Shown: positions 1 to 8,749, counted from the stretch's first letter. The stretch: DNA of 64,000 bases from Pseudomonas sp. RIT623 (GCF_004519305.1 NZ_SOZA01000015.1:43420-107419); one strand, 5' to 3'. The notes: generated by a model from the letters alone, not told the origin. Numbers and translations are program-made.

Positions 1-1422
1 TGGGCCGCCGAAGGCCAGCTGACCGAGGCCAAGCGCTGGCAGCGCGCCAAGCTGGCGGCCCAGGCGCGCAATTACGGCCTGGCCAACAACCTGGTGAAAA
101 CCCTCACCACCCTCGGCCCGCAAGGCAAGCTGCTGCTCGACGTGGCGCAAAAGCCAGAGCTGCTCAACCAGCCCTCGCGCTTCACCCCGGTCAACGAGGC
201 CATGTCGGACGTGGTCAGCCTCGGCTTGCGCCGCCTGGCCCGACAAAACCCTGAACAGGCCATGGCGCTGCTCGATGACTACGCCCAGCGCATGCACTTC
301 TCCCGCGACGAGAAAGTCGCCATCGCCCGCGAGATCGGCCTGACCCTGGCCCGCCGCTACGACCCGCGCGCCCTCGAGCTGATGACCCGTTACGACCCCG
401 AGTTGCGCGACAACACCGTCAGTGAATGGCGCATGCGTCTGCTGCTGCGCCTGGGCCGCTGGGAGGACGCCTACGAGCTGACCAAGCGCCTGCCCCAGGA
501 CCTGGCCAGCAGCAACCGCTGGAAATACTGGCAGGCGCGCAGCCTGGAGCTGGCGCAACCGAACAACCCGCAAATTCCGCTGTTGTACAAGACCGTGGCC
601 CGCGAGCGCGACTTCTACGGCTTCCTCGCCGCCGACCGGGCGCAAACCCCTTACCAGCTGAACAACAAGCCGCTGGTGCTGAGCCAGGCGGTGATCAACA
701 AGGTGCGCAATACCCCCGGTGTGCGCCGCGCTCTGGAGTTCCATGCCCGCGGCCAGATCGTCGAGGGCCGCCGCGAGTGGTACCACGTCAGCCGCCACTT
801 CAACCGTGACGAGATGGTCGCCCAGGCACGCCTGGCCTATGACATGCGCTGGTACTTCCCGGCCATTCGCACCATCAGCCAGGCGCAGTACTGGGACGAC
901 CTGGATATCCGCTTCCCCATGGCCCACCGCGACACCCTGGTGCGCGAGGCCAAGGTTCGCGGCCTGCATTCGAGCTGGGTATTCGCCATCACCCGCCAGG
1001 AGAGCGCCTTCATGGAAGATGCCCGCTCCAGCGTCGGCGCCAGTGGCCTGATGCAACTGATGCCAGGCACCGCCAAGGAGACCGCGCGCAAGTTCAGTAT
1101 TCCTCTGGCCTCGCCGGCCCAGGTGCTCAATCCGGACAAGAACATCCAACTCGGCGCCGCCTACCTGAGCCAGGTGCACAGCCAGTTCAACGGCAACCGG
1201 GTACTGGCCTCGGCGGCCTACAATGCCGGCCCCGGCCGCGTGCGCCAGTGGCTCAAGGGCGCCAAGCACCTGAGCTTCGATGTGTGGGTGGAGTCGATTC
1301 CGTTCGACGAGACCCGCCAATACGTGCAGAACGTGCTGTCGTACTCGGTCATCTATGGGCAGAAGCTCAATTCACCGCAACCGCTGGTGGATTGGCATGA
1401 GCGGTATTTCGACGATATGTGA
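1..1422 (+). CDS. slt: Soluble lytic murein transglycosylase (5' end outside window)
   Basis: The frame is open from the first base of the window, so the start lies upstream; 473 codons of the C-terminal part are visible. The family cleaves the glycan strand of peptidoglycan in the periplasm, forming 1,6-anhydro-muropeptides. The first part is alpha-helical superhelix (U and L domains). The SLT catalytic domain occupies roughly the last 150 residues. The catalytic Glu is in the motif RQESAF (Glu codon at 1000-1002), followed by GASGLMQLMPGTA and AAYNAGPGRVRQW, which are the classic SLT motifs. The gene ends just before a hairpin-rich spacer and is convergent with the MOSC gene. Function is well supported by the motifs; only the N-terminal signal peptide cannot be checked. 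Confidence 0.95.
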   Translation, partial: WAAEGQLTEAKRWQRAKLAAQARNYGLANNLVKTLTTLGPQGKLLLDVAQKPELLNQPSRFTPVNEAMSDVVSLGLRRLARQNPEQAMALLDDYAQRMHFSRDEKVAIAREIGLTLARRYDPRALELMTRYDPELRDNTVSEWRMRLLLRLGRWEDAYELTKRLPQDLASSNRWKYWQARSLELAQPNNPQIPLLYKTVARERDFYGFLAADRAQTPYQLNNKPLVLSQAVINKVRNTPGVRRALEFHARGQIVEGRREWYHVSRHFNRDEMVAQARLAYDMRWYFPAIRTISQAQYWDDLDIRFPMAHRDTLVREAKVRGLHSSWVFAITRQESAFMEDARSSVGASGLMQLMPGTAKETARKFSIPLASPAQVLNPDKNIQLGAAYLSQVHSQFNGNRVLASAAYNAGPGRVRQWLKGAKHLSFDVWVESIPFDETRQYVQNVLSYSVIYGQKLNSPQPLVDWHERYFDDM

Positions 1423-1433
1423 TCGTCCGCCGA

Positions 1434-1486
1434 AGGCGCTCCAGCGCCTATGCGATCGAGCGCCGCCCGCGCGGGCGGCGTTCGAT
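1434..1486. repeat. Two adjacent hairpins (REP-like) between convergent genes
   Basis: A perfect 7-2-7 inverted repeat (AGGCGCT at 1434-1440, AGCGCCT at 1443-1449) is followed by a 32-bp near-perfect palindrome at 1455-1486 with arms ATCGAGCGCCGCCCGC and GCGGGCGGCGTTCGAT (one mismatch). The position between two convergent stop codons suggests a transcription barrier or a Pseudomonas REP-type element. There is no clear T tract, so an intrinsic terminator is not proven. Confidence 0.6.
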
Positions 1487-1529
1487 TTCAGCAGCGCGGC
1501 AAGACTATCGCCCAACGCCTCACCGCGCC

Positions 1530-2333
1530 TTACTCGACAACCTCAACCGCCATTCCCACCTTCAGTTCACCCTCGCCATCCACCGCCAGGTTCTGGCCAA
1601 ATAGCACATCCCCTTCCCGCTCGCGGAATGTCTTGAGGGTAGTCAAGGGTTCCCGGTCGGCGCTGCGTTCGCCAGTGGCGGGGTCGAGGGTGGTGAGAAT
1701 GCAGCGTACACTGGGCTTTAGCACACGGAAGGTCATGTCGCCGATGCGGATGCGTTTCCAACCGTCTTCGGCAAATGGCTCGGCGCCCTGGACCACCAGG
1801 TTCGGGCGAAAACGCAACATCTCCATGGAGCGCCCGACCCGGCGACTCAGCTCATCCAGCGAGGCCTGGCCGATCAGCAACAGCGGAAAACCGTCAGGAA
1901 AGGCTGCCCGATCACTGTTCAAGCCATAGCCGCTGGGCAGGTACCGGGCCCGCTGCTCAGGGCAATGCACCAGCCTTACCGATTTACCCAGCAGCTCACT
2001 GAGCCAGGCCGCAGCGGCATCGCCGGCATCGGGGACGCGCAAGGTGTCACGCCAGATGGTGACGCCCCGCAGCTCATCATCGGCGGCCGGCACCGGCACT
2101 TCCAGCGCTGGCCGCCCCGGCGCGGCCAGCAGCAACTGGCCCTGGGCGCCATAATCGGCACTGATCTGCCCGAGCCGCGGCCAGGCCCGCTGCGTGAGAA
2201 AACGGCCATTCTCCGCCTCCACCACCAACCAGCGCCGGTCCCCCTGCAATCCCAGGTTGCCCACAGGCGACACCGATAGACTCTGGGCCTGCGCCGACTT
2301 CACCGGATAACGATACAACGCACTCAGAAACAT
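1530..2333 (-). CDS. MOSC domain-containing protein (YcbX-like)
   Basis: A 267-residue protein that opens with the MOSC N-terminal beta-barrel signature (LYRYPVKSA, then GLQGDRRWLVV), followed by the MOSC domain from about residue 120. Conserved elements include FRPNLVVQGAEPFAEDGW and CILTTLDPATGE; the latter holds the conserved Cys that in this family is proposed to hold sulfur or molybdenum cofactor. Family members such as E. coli YcbX take part in detoxifying N-hydroxylated bases through a molybdenum cofactor. The moaB/moeA genes 8-10 kb away are a loose functional link only. Convergent with slt; length is typical. Confidence 0.88.
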   Translation of the reverse strand: MFLSALYRYPVKSAQAQSLSVSPVGNLGLQGDRRWLVVEAENGRFLTQRAWPRLGQISADYGAQGQLLLAAPGRPALEVPVPAADDELRGVTIWRDTLRVPDAGDAAAAWLSELLGKSVRLVHCPEQRARYLPSGYGLNSDRAAFPDGFPLLLIGQASLDELSRRVGRSMEMLRFRPNLVVQGAEPFAEDGWKRIRIGDMTFRVLKPSVRCILTTLDPATGERSADREPLTTLKTFREREGDVLFGQNLAVDGEGELKVGMAVEVVE

Positions 2334-2388
2334 CCTTGCCCGCCTTGCGCCAGTTGAAACGCCAAGCTTATACGTAGGCGGGCGATGA

Positions 2389-3324
2389 TTACACTGCCGC
2401 GTGATCCAGGCTCAAGCGCTGGCGCACCACCTCCACCAGACGATCCGGCTGGAATTTGGAGAGGAAGTTGTCGCAACCGACTTTCTTCACCATCGATTCG
2501 TTGAAGCTGCCCGACAGCGAGGTGTGCAGCACCACGTACAGGCCACGCAGGCGCGGATCGTTGCGGATCTCGGTGGTCAGCCGGTAGCCGTCCATCTCGG
2601 GCATTTCGGCATCGGTGAAGACCATCAGCAGTTTTTCGCAGACATCCTCCCCGGCATCGGCCCAACCCTTGAGCAAGCGCAGCGCCTTGAGACCATCGCT
2701 GGCCGTATGCAGCTTCACGCCCAATTGCGACAGGGTTTCACGCAACTGCGCCAGGGCCACGCTGGAGTCGTCCACCAGCAACACTTCGCGGCCGCGAGCG
2801 CGGGCCAGCAGCGGGTCCTCGAGCTTGTCGCGCGAGACCTTGGCACTGTAAGGCACGATCTCGGCCAGCACCTTTTCCACGTCGATGATTTCCACCAGCT
2901 TCTCGTCGACCTTGGTGATCGCCGTAAGGTAGTGTTGGCGGCCGGCGCTGGTTGGCGGCGGCATGATGGCTTCCCAGTTCATGTTGACGATGCGGTCGAC
3001 GCCACCGACCAGGAAGGCCTGCACCGAGCGATTGTACTCGGTGACGATGATGGTACTGTCCGGCCCCGGCTGCAGCGGGCGCATGCCGATCGCCTGGGAC
3101 AGGTCGATCACCGGCAGGGTCTGGCCACGCAGGTTGACCACCCCGCAGACGAAGGCGTGACGCTGTGGCATCAGGGTCAGCTTGGGCAGCTGCAGCACCT
3201 CCTGGACCTTGAAGACGTTGATGGCGAACAACTGGCGGCCGGCCAGGCGGAACATGAGAATTTCCAGGCGGTTCTCACCCACCAGTTGCGTACGTTGGTC
3301 TACCGTGTCGAGAATGCCTGCCAT
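2389..3324 (-). CDS. cheV: Chemotaxis protein CheV (CheW-receiver fusion)
   Basis: A 311-residue protein with a CheW-like adaptor domain at about residues 15-160 and a CheY-like receiver at about 178-308. The receiver has the acidic pair (VDDSS, 184-187), the phosphoacceptor Asp238 in FTDAEMPEMDG and Lys290 in FLSKFQPD, so it should be phosphorylatable. CheV couples chemoreceptors to CheA and tunes adaptation in the cytoplasm at the receptor array. It is transcribed alone; the divergent neighbour at 3660 encodes an Hpt-like protein, which may be related functionally. The start ATG at 3322-3324 fits the usual CheV N-terminus (MAGILDTVDQRT). Confidence 0.95.
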   Translation of the reverse strand: MAGILDTVDQRTQLVGENRLEILMFRLAGRQLFAINVFKVQEVLQLPKLTLMPQRHAFVCGVVNLRGQTLPVIDLSQAIGMRPLQPGPDSTIIVTEYNRSVQAFLVGGVDRIVNMNWEAIMPPPTSAGRQHYLTAITKVDEKLVEIIDVEKVLAEIVPYSAKVSRDKLEDPLLARARGREVLLVDDSSVALAQLRETLSQLGVKLHTASDGLKALRLLKGWADAGEDVCEKLLMVFTDAEMPEMDGYRLTTEIRNDPRLRGLYVVLHTSLSGSFNESMVKKVGCDNFLSKFQPDRLVEVVRQRLSLDHAAV

Positions 3325-3659
3325 TGCACAGCCCCCAGGCTTGAGTCGGAAAAAGTGGTTGCATCAGCCCTGTATCGGCGGATGCCGCCCCAGCTTAACC
3401 CCTGATGGAAAAAGCCATGCAGGGTGATTGATATCACTTTACCATCATGCTTTACTGCTGCCACGCCACCCCTTCGTGCCTCCCCCGACGAACAGCCCCC
3501 CTGAATCTGCATCAGGGAAACCCTTAGTAGCAATCGGGTGCAACCTGATGTTCGCGATATCCATTAGCCATTAATGTGACGCCATTCTCAATGCATGAAC
3601 GGAGTCAGGCTTTTGCTAGCGATCATCTTGGTGTGGCCAATCCCTGACACCGGGGAGCC
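3325..3659. other. Divergent intergenic region, cheV / Hpt-like gene
   Basis: This 335-bp stretch must carry the promoters of two divergent genes. It is richer in AT between about 3420 and 3600 than its surroundings. No recognisable operator or RNA was found. It contains one possible 22-codon reading frame at 3595-3663 whose stop overlaps the start of the next gene (listed separately). Confidence 0.5.
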
Positions 3660-3663
3660 ATGA
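3595..3663 (+). CDS. Possible small leader ORF (22 aa)
   Basis: An ATG at 3595 opens a 22-codon frame with a hydrophobic middle (RLLLAIILVW). Its TGA (3661-3663) overlaps the ATG at 3660 of the downstream gene in the ATGA arrangement typical of translational coupling. No strong Shine-Dalgarno precedes it (only a weak purine stretch), so it may be chance. No function is assigned. Confidence 0.2.
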   Translation: MNGVRLLLAIILVWPIPDTGEP

Positions 3664-4175
3664 TGGATAGCACGCCACTGCACAACGGCGCCGTGCCGGA
3701 CTTCCTGCAAGATGCGCAGGTCCTGCTGGCCAGGGCCCAGGAGTGCCTGCAGCACCTGGAACTGATCGACAACGACGCCGACGCCTGCCACTGCCTCACC
3801 GAAACCCTCGACACCCTGGCCTTGCGCGCCGACGCACTTGGCCTGGTCGAAATCGCCCACTACACGCGCACCCTGCAGCAAGTGCTGGCCCCTGCCTGTG
3901 CCCAGCAGCATCTGCACGGTCCAGCCCTGCCGGCGCTGACGGCCTGCCTGACCCTGCTGGCCTGGCAACTGGAACTGGTCGACCCGCACTGCGGTCGCCT
4001 CGACCTGGATACCGAGGAACAGCAACAGCTGCTCGGCGAGCTGGCCAGCCTGCTTGGGCAACCAAGTGGACAACTGTGCGCGCCGTGCCATGCAGCGGGT
4101 AGCCTTTGCACCCACCCGCATCCCGGCGACCGACAGACCACACACGGCCTGGTCATACCTGAGCGTGCGCACTAA
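3660..4175 (+). CDS. Hpt-like helical-bundle protein without phosphorylatable His
   Basis: A 171-residue protein preceded by a good Shine-Dalgarno (GGGGAG, about 5 nt before ATG). Residues 10-125 are predicted helical and resemble a histidine phosphotransfer (Hpt) module: where Hpt proteins have a helix of the type AHSIKGSA...LG..., this one has CLTETLDTLALRADALGLVEIAHYTRTLQQVL-like spacing but no His at the phosphorylation position. The tail from about residue 140 is rich in Cys, His and Pro (CAPCHAAG) and looks unstructured. It lies between cheV and a two-component pair, which fits a role as a docking or competitor protein in phosphorelay signalling, but that is inference. It is a hypothetical protein as far as can be recognised. 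The second ATG at 3663 is an equal start candidate. Confidence 0.65.
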   Translation: MMDSTPLHNGAVPDFLQDAQVLLARAQECLQHLELIDNDADACHCLTETLDTLALRADALGLVEIAHYTRTLQQVLAPACAQQHLHGPALPALTACLTLLAWQLELVDPHCGRLDLDTEEQQQLLGELASLLGQPSGQLCAPCHAAGSLCTHPHPGDRQTTHGLVIPERAH

Positions 4176-4491
4176 ACGGGTGGGCGGCGACAAGTAAGTC
4201 GCCACAACTTGCCAAGTTGATCAAGTTTTACCAAATATTTTCCCGCAGATGATTCTTAGTTGATTCAGACGCTTTGGAAACATCATTTAATAATGGCACT
4301 CTGCTAGCTGCGCGCCCACCGGCTCGATCCGCCACAGCCCGGAAACTCCGAGGTTTCAAGCGGTTATCCCCGCGCGACCAAATTCAATCAAAGTGCTAAC
4401 ATGCGCACTTTCGAACATGCGCACCGTTGAACAGCGGGCGATTGGCCGCAGCCCCAGTGCTTGATGCAAAACGGGACGCCGATAACCCGGG
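4176..4491. other. Intergenic region upstream of the sensor kinase
   Basis: A 316-bp gap with a clearly AT-rich core (about 4200-4310) in otherwise GC-rich DNA, consistent with a promoter region for the downstream kinase/regulator pair. It contains a perfect 7-1-7 inverted repeat at 4205-4219 (listed separately). No RNA gene was recognised. Confidence 0.5.
4205..4219. promoter_or_regulatory. Perfect 7-1-7 inverted repeat, possible operator
   Basis: CAACTTG-C-CAAGTTG forms a perfect palindrome at the edge of the AT-rich promoter region. The size and symmetry suit a dimeric DNA-binding regulator. No known regulator can be named from the sequence. Confidence 0.35.
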
Positions 4492-5439
4492 TTGGGCATG
4501 TGCAATGCTTTCATCAGCAATAACTCAGTGGCTTCCCTATCTATGCTCCCACGCTTGAAGTTTCTCCAGCGTTGCCGCTCCAGAGTTGCCCTGCTGCGCT
4601 GGACGACGGTGTTGCTGTGCGTCGCCTCGCTGGCAGCGAACCTGGTGTGCTACCTGCAAACCCAGCCGCTCTCGGCCAGCCTGTTGCTGCTGCAGTTGGC
4701 GGCCATGATCGGCGCGGGCTGGCACCTGCGGCACTGGGCACGCTCGATCAGCCTGCGCCCGGCGGAACTGGCAACCCGCATGCTCCAGGTTCAGGAGAGT
4801 GAACGCCAGCGCCTGAGCCGCGAACTGCACGACGACATCGGCCAGTTGCTTACCGCCGCCAAGCTTCAGCTCGACTGGCTGCAACGCCGGGTACCGACAG
4901 AGCTGCAAGCGCATTGCGGCACCTTGCGCAGCACCCTGGAGCAGACCCTGGGCAACGTCCGTGACGTCTCGGCCATCCTCAACCCACGCCAGCTGGCCAG
5001 CCTCGGCCTGGAAGCGAGCCTGCGCGCGCACCTGCTGCGCACCCTGGAAAACACCGAGGTGCACTGGAGCCTGGAGTGCCAGCAACGCCTGGGCGGGATC
5101 AACGACGACGTGGCCATGGCCGCGTTCCGCATCACCCAGGAAGCGGTCACCAACATGCTGCGCCACGCCAGCGCGCGCAACCTGGTGGTCCGCCTGCAGC
5201 GCACACCGGCAGGCCTGGCCCTGTCGATCCAGGATGATGGCGACGGTTTCGTGCCCGAGCCGGCCCCGGCCGATGCCGGCCAGCGCGGCATGGCCGGCAT
5301 GCAGGAACGGGTGACCGCCCTGCAAGGCAGCCTGAGCATCACCAGCCAGCCCGGCCAAGGCACCCGAATCGATGCACTTTTCCCCTGGCCGCCACGCAGC
5401 CAGGAACGCGCCAGGACCCCTGCCCCCGATGACCTGTAG
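4492..5439 (+). CDS. NarL/DegS-type sensor histidine kinase
   Basis: About 315 residues with two membrane segments near residues 37-57 and 60-80 and almost no periplasmic loop, suggesting intramembrane or cytoplasmic sensing. A HisKA_3 dimerisation domain follows, with the phosphorylatable His113 in RELHDDIGQLL, then an HATPase_c domain with N box (TQEAVTNMLRHA) and G boxes (IQDDGDGF, GMAGMQERV). It autophosphorylates and passes phosphate to the LuxR-type regulator whose gene overlaps its 3' end by 11 bp. The start is uncertain: TTG 4492, ATG 4498 and ATG 4543 (MLPRLKF) are all possible and none has a strong ribosome binding site. The signal sensed is unknown. Confidence 0.88.
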   Translation: MGMCNAFISNNSVASLSMLPRLKFLQRCRSRVALLRWTTVLLCVASLAANLVCYLQTQPLSASLLLLQLAAMIGAGWHLRHWARSISLRPAELATRMLQVQESERQRLSRELHDDIGQLLTAAKLQLDWLQRRVPTELQAHCGTLRSTLEQTLGNVRDVSAILNPRQLASLGLEASLRAHLLRTLENTEVHWSLECQQRLGGINDDVAMAAFRITQEAVTNMLRHASARNLVVRLQRTPAGLALSIQDDGDGFVPEPAPADAGQRGMAGMQERVTALQGSLSITSQPGQGTRIDALFPWPPRSQERARTPAPDDL

Positions 5440-6088
5440 ATTACTGCTGGTGGACGACCACTCCCTGATCCGCGCAGGCGTACGAGCATTGGTCTCGGAC
5501 ATCCCCGGCTACACCGTGATTGGCGAGGCCGATGATGGTGGCCAGTTGCTCGAGCATGTTCTGCGCCTGGACCCGGACATCGTCCTGCTGGATATTTCCA
5601 TGCGCACCACCAGCGGCCTGGACGCCCTCACGCAACTGCGCGCAAACGGTTGCCTGTGCAAGGTGCTGATCCTGTCGATGCACACCGACCCGGACCTGAT
5701 CATGCGCGCCCTGGAAAGCGGCGCCCACGGCTACCTGCTCAAGGACACCACCGCCACCGAGCTGGAGCAGGCTCTGGCGGCATTGCGCAGCGACGAGCGC
5801 TACCTGAGCCCGGCCATCGCCCACACCGTGATCAACCAGGCGCTGCTGCGCGCGCACAGCGGCAAGCAGCCCAGCGACGACCGCCACAACCTGACGGCGC
5901 GCCAGCTGGAGATCCTGCGCCTGATCGTGCGCGGCAAATCCACCCGCGAGATCGCCAGCGGCCTGGGGCTGTCGATCAAGACCGTGGAAACCCATCGCTC
6001 GCAGATCATGAAGCGCCTGCAGATCTACGACGTGGCGGGCTTGGTGCTGTTCGCCGTGCGTGAACGGATCATCAGCCTCGACGACTGA
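5429..6088 (+). CDS. LuxR/NarL-family response regulator
   Basis: A 219-residue regulator with a receiver domain (about 1-120; phosphoacceptor Asp55 in VLLDISMRT, conserved Lys in YLLKDT) and a C-terminal LuxR helix-turn-helix (about 150-205; LTARQLEILRLIVRGKSTREIA and SIKTVETHRSQIM-type motifs). The start MTCRLLLVDDHS at 5429 overlaps the kinase stop by 11 bp, showing translational coupling; a longer frame upstream reads through kinase sequence and is unlikely. It is the cognate partner of the kinase. Its stop overlaps the 3' end of yegS by 17 bp on the other strand. Confidence 0.93.
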   Translation: MTCRLLLVDDHSLIRAGVRALVSDIPGYTVIGEADDGGQLLEHVLRLDPDIVLLDISMRTTSGLDALTQLRANGCLCKVLILSMHTDPDLIMRALESGAHGYLLKDTTATELEQALAALRSDERYLSPAIAHTVINQALLRAHSGKQPSDDRHNLTARQLEILRLIVRGKSTREIASGLGLSIKTVETHRSQIMKRLQIYDVAGLVLFAVRERIISLDD

Positions 6089-6959
6089 GCAGCGGCGAAT
6101 CCGCCGGCAAGTGCACGCGCAAGGCGCGAGGCACCGCCTCGAAGCGCAGACTGTCGGCCTGCAAGGGCTCGCCATCGAGGTTTATATCCAGGCCCTGGGC
6201 GCTCTTGATCTCCACCCAAGGCAGCCGGGCCCGCACGAACAGGCCATCGCCGGCCAGCAGGTCGCGCAGCGCGCCGGCCATCTCTTGCGGCGCCGGCAGG
6301 ATGCCGATATCCAGCAAGCCATCATCGGCCTTGGCCTCCGGGCACAGCACATGACCGCCTCCGGCCTGACGGCCGTTACCGATACCCAACGCCAGCAACT
6401 CCCCCTGCCAGTGGAAATCCGGCCCTTGCAGCTCCACCGCGGCGGCCTGCAGTTCGCTGAAGCGTGACAAACCGGTGAACAGATAGGCCGCCGCGCCCAG
6501 GACCTTCTTCAGGTCTTCCGAGGTATTGGCGGTCACCTGGCTGCCGAAACCGCCGGTAGCCATGTTCAGGAACAACTGGTTCCCCACCCGCCCCAGGTCA
6601 ATGGCCTGCGCCGGCTGCTCCAGCAAGTCCAGCGCCGCCTGTGGTGTCAGCGGCACGCCAGCGGCCTTGGCGAAGTCATTGGCCGTGCCCAGCGGCAACA
6701 ACGCCAGGCTGGCCTGGGTCGCCGCCTGCCCCATGGCTTCGGCGACATCACGCAAGGTACCGTCGCCACCACCCGCAACCAGGTGAGCGTAACCGGCGGC
6801 CAGGGCCTCCTCGACCAGGCGCTGGGCATCACCGGCCTCCCAGGTCAGGCGCACATCCAGGGTCCAGCCTCGCTCGCGCAACTGGCCCACCGCCAGGCGT
6901 ACTTCGTCGTTGCCGGCCTGTTTGCCATGCAGGATCAGCAGTGCCTTGGAATGCTGCAT
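6072..6959 (-). CDS. yegS: Diacylglycerol/lipid kinase YegS
   Basis: A 295-residue protein of the diacylglycerol kinase catalytic family. The nucleotide-binding motif GGGDGTLRDVAEAM is near residue 60, followed by LPLGTANDFA and the C-terminal LDINLDGEPL element of YegS. The family phosphorylates lipids, reported in vitro as phosphatidylglycerol for E. coli YegS, at the inner face of the membrane. The start at MQHSKALLILHGKQ (ATG 6957-6959) has a good Shine-Dalgarno (GGGAG, about 8 nt upstream). The longer upstream frame is rejected. Convergent and 17 bp overlapping with the response regulator gene. Confidence 0.93.
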   Translation of the reverse strand: MQHSKALLILHGKQAGNDEVRLAVGQLRERGWTLDVRLTWEAGDAQRLVEEALAAGYAHLVAGGGDGTLRDVAEAMGQAATQASLALLPLGTANDFAKAAGVPLTPQAALDLLEQPAQAIDLGRVGNQLFLNMATGGFGSQVTANTSEDLKKVLGAAAYLFTGLSRFSELQAAAVELQGPDFHWQGELLALGIGNGRQAGGGHVLCPEAKADDGLLDIGILPAPQEMAGALRDLLAGDGLFVRARLPWVEIKSAQGLDINLDGEPLQADSLRFEAVPRALRVHLPADSPLLSRRG

Positions 6960-7133
6960 CGTCGTGCTCCCTGTTGATTGAAAAGCCCTACCGCAATCTC
7001 GACAACTCAAGCGTGCAGATTGCTCCACAGCCCACACCCAACAGGACGAATTCCTGCAGCCACCATTGAAAGGTAGCGGCTACAGGTGCATCATTCGACA
7101 AATATTTGGCCTTCATGGACGATGCCGCTCGTA

Positions 7134-7153
7134 AAAGTCATTTTATTGACTTT
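7134..7153. promoter_or_regulatory. Inverted repeat AAAGTCA-N6-TGACTTT, possible operator
   Basis: Perfect 7-bp arms with a 6-bp TTTTAT centre lie about 80 bp upstream of the mannose-1-phosphate guanylyltransferase start, in an AT-rich leader. The arrangement suits a dimeric regulator site, but none can be named. Confidence 0.35.
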
Positions 7154-7231
7154 CTGTCATCGAATACCTGGCAGGTCGTGATTCCCTTGTTTTCGCGCTG
7201 TGCGACAGCGCCCTGATTCGAGGCTGTGACT

Positions 7232-8686
7232 ATGAGCGTTCTGATCCCCTGCATCATCGCTGGCGGCGCCGGCACCCGATTGTGGCCGGTGTCCCGCGAG
7301 GCCATGCCCAAGCCGTTCATGCGCCTGCCCGACGGCATGAGCCTGCTGCAGAAAACCTTCAGCCGGGCCCGCGCCCTGCCTGGCGTGGAACGCGTGCTCA
7401 CGGTGACCAACCGCGAGGTCTACTTCCGCACCCAGGACGAATATCGCCAGCTTGGCACCCAGGGCCTGGCGCTGGACTTCATCCTCGAACCCTTCGGCCG
7501 CAACACCGCCCCCGCCATCGCCGCGGCAGCCCTGCACTGTGCCCGGCTGTATGGCGAGGACAGCCTGCTGTTGGTACTGCCCGCCGATCACCTGGTGCAG
7601 GACCAGGACGCCTTCCAGCAGGCCGTCGAGCATGCCCGCCAACTGGCCTCCCAGGGCTGGCTGACCACCTTTGGCCTGCTGCCGACCCGCGCCGAGACCG
7701 GCTTTGGCTACATAGAACAGGGCCAGCCGCTCGACGAGCAGGCCTATCGGGTTGCCCGCTTCGTCGAAAAACCCGACGCAGACACGGCACTGGGTTATCT
7801 GAAGGACGGCCGATACCTGTGGAATGCCGGCATGTTCTGCCTGCGCGTCGACACCCTGCTGGCCGAACTGCAGGCCCACGCCCCCGAAGTCTTGCTCAAC
7901 ATGGGCCAATGCCTGGAGGCCAGCCAGGTCAAGGCAGGCGCTGGCGACCTGCAGGTGGAGCTGGACGGCGAGCACTTCGCCCAGGCCCCCGACCTGTCCA
8001 TCGACTACGCGCTGATGGAGCGCTCCAGCCAAGTGGCCGTGGTGCCCTGCGACATCGGCTGGCGCGATATCGGCAGCTGGGAAGCGGTGCGCGAGCTGCG
8101 CCCGGCTGACGACCAAGGCAACCATTGCAACGGCGAAACCGTGCTGCACGATGTCAGCAACTGCTACATCGACGCGCCCCGGCGCCTGGTCGGCGCCGTG
8201 GGGCTGGACAACCTGATCGTCATCGACACCCCCGACGCGCTGCTGATCGCCGACGCCGCGCGCAGCCAGGAGGTCAAGCTGATCGCCCAGCGGCTCAAGC
8301 GCCAGGGCCATGATGCCTATCGCCTGCACCGTACCGTGACCCGTCCCTGGGGCCTGTTCACCGTGCTCGAGGAAGGGCCTCGGTTCAAGATCAAGCGCAT
8401 CATGGTGCGCCCCGGTGAATCCTTGTCGCTGCAGATGCATCACCACCGCAGCGAGCACTGGATCGTGGTCAGCGGCATGGCCTGCGTGACCAACGGCGAG
8501 GAGGAGTTCTTGCTCGACACCAACGAGTCCACCTTCATCAAGCCCGGCCGCAGCCATCGCCTGACCAACCCCGGGGTGATCGACCTGGTGATGATCGAAG
8601 TACAGAGCGGCGAGTACCTGGGCGAAGACGACATCGTACGCTTTACTGATATCTATGGACGCGCCCCGGCCGCCGCCCTCGGGTGA
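7232..8686 (+). CDS. Mannose-1-phosphate guanylyltransferase / mannose-6-phosphate isomerase
   Basis: A 484-residue bifunctional type II enzyme (AlgA/PslB/WbpW family) that makes GDP-mannose from fructose-6-phosphate-derived mannose-6-phosphate. N-terminal nucleotidyltransferase: GGAGTRLWPVSRE near residue 10, EPFGRNTAPAI and FVEKPD. C-terminal cupin-type isomerase: RPGESLSLQMHHHRSEHW (about residues 390-407). ATG 7232 is chosen because GAGG lies 8 nt upstream; an in-frame GTG at 7226 is less likely. It is followed 63 bp later by a glycosyltransferase, so the pair probably supplies a mannose-containing glycan. It is not part of a visible alginate or Psl operon, so no specific symbol is given. 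Confidence 0.92.
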   Translation: MSVLIPCIIAGGAGTRLWPVSREAMPKPFMRLPDGMSLLQKTFSRARALPGVERVLTVTNREVYFRTQDEYRQLGTQGLALDFILEPFGRNTAPAIAAAALHCARLYGEDSLLLVLPADHLVQDQDAFQQAVEHARQLASQGWLTTFGLLPTRAETGFGYIEQGQPLDEQAYRVARFVEKPDADTALGYLKDGRYLWNAGMFCLRVDTLLAELQAHAPEVLLNMGQCLEASQVKAGAGDLQVELDGEHFAQAPDLSIDYALMERSSQVAVVPCDIGWRDIGSWEAVRELRPADDQGNHCNGETVLHDVSNCYIDAPRRLVGAVGLDNLIVIDTPDALLIADAARSQEVKLIAQRLKRQGHDAYRLHRTVTRPWGLFTVLEEGPRFKIKRIMVRPGESLSLQMHHHRSEHWIVVSGMACVTNGEEEFLLDTNESTFIKPGRSHRLTNPGVIDLVMIEVQSGEYLGEDDIVRFTDIYGRAPAAALG

Positions 8687-8749
8687 CGGCCAGTGGGCGC
8701 GTCTTGCCATCCTGGGCCGACAACCGGCCAACCGCGAGGAATCCGGCTC

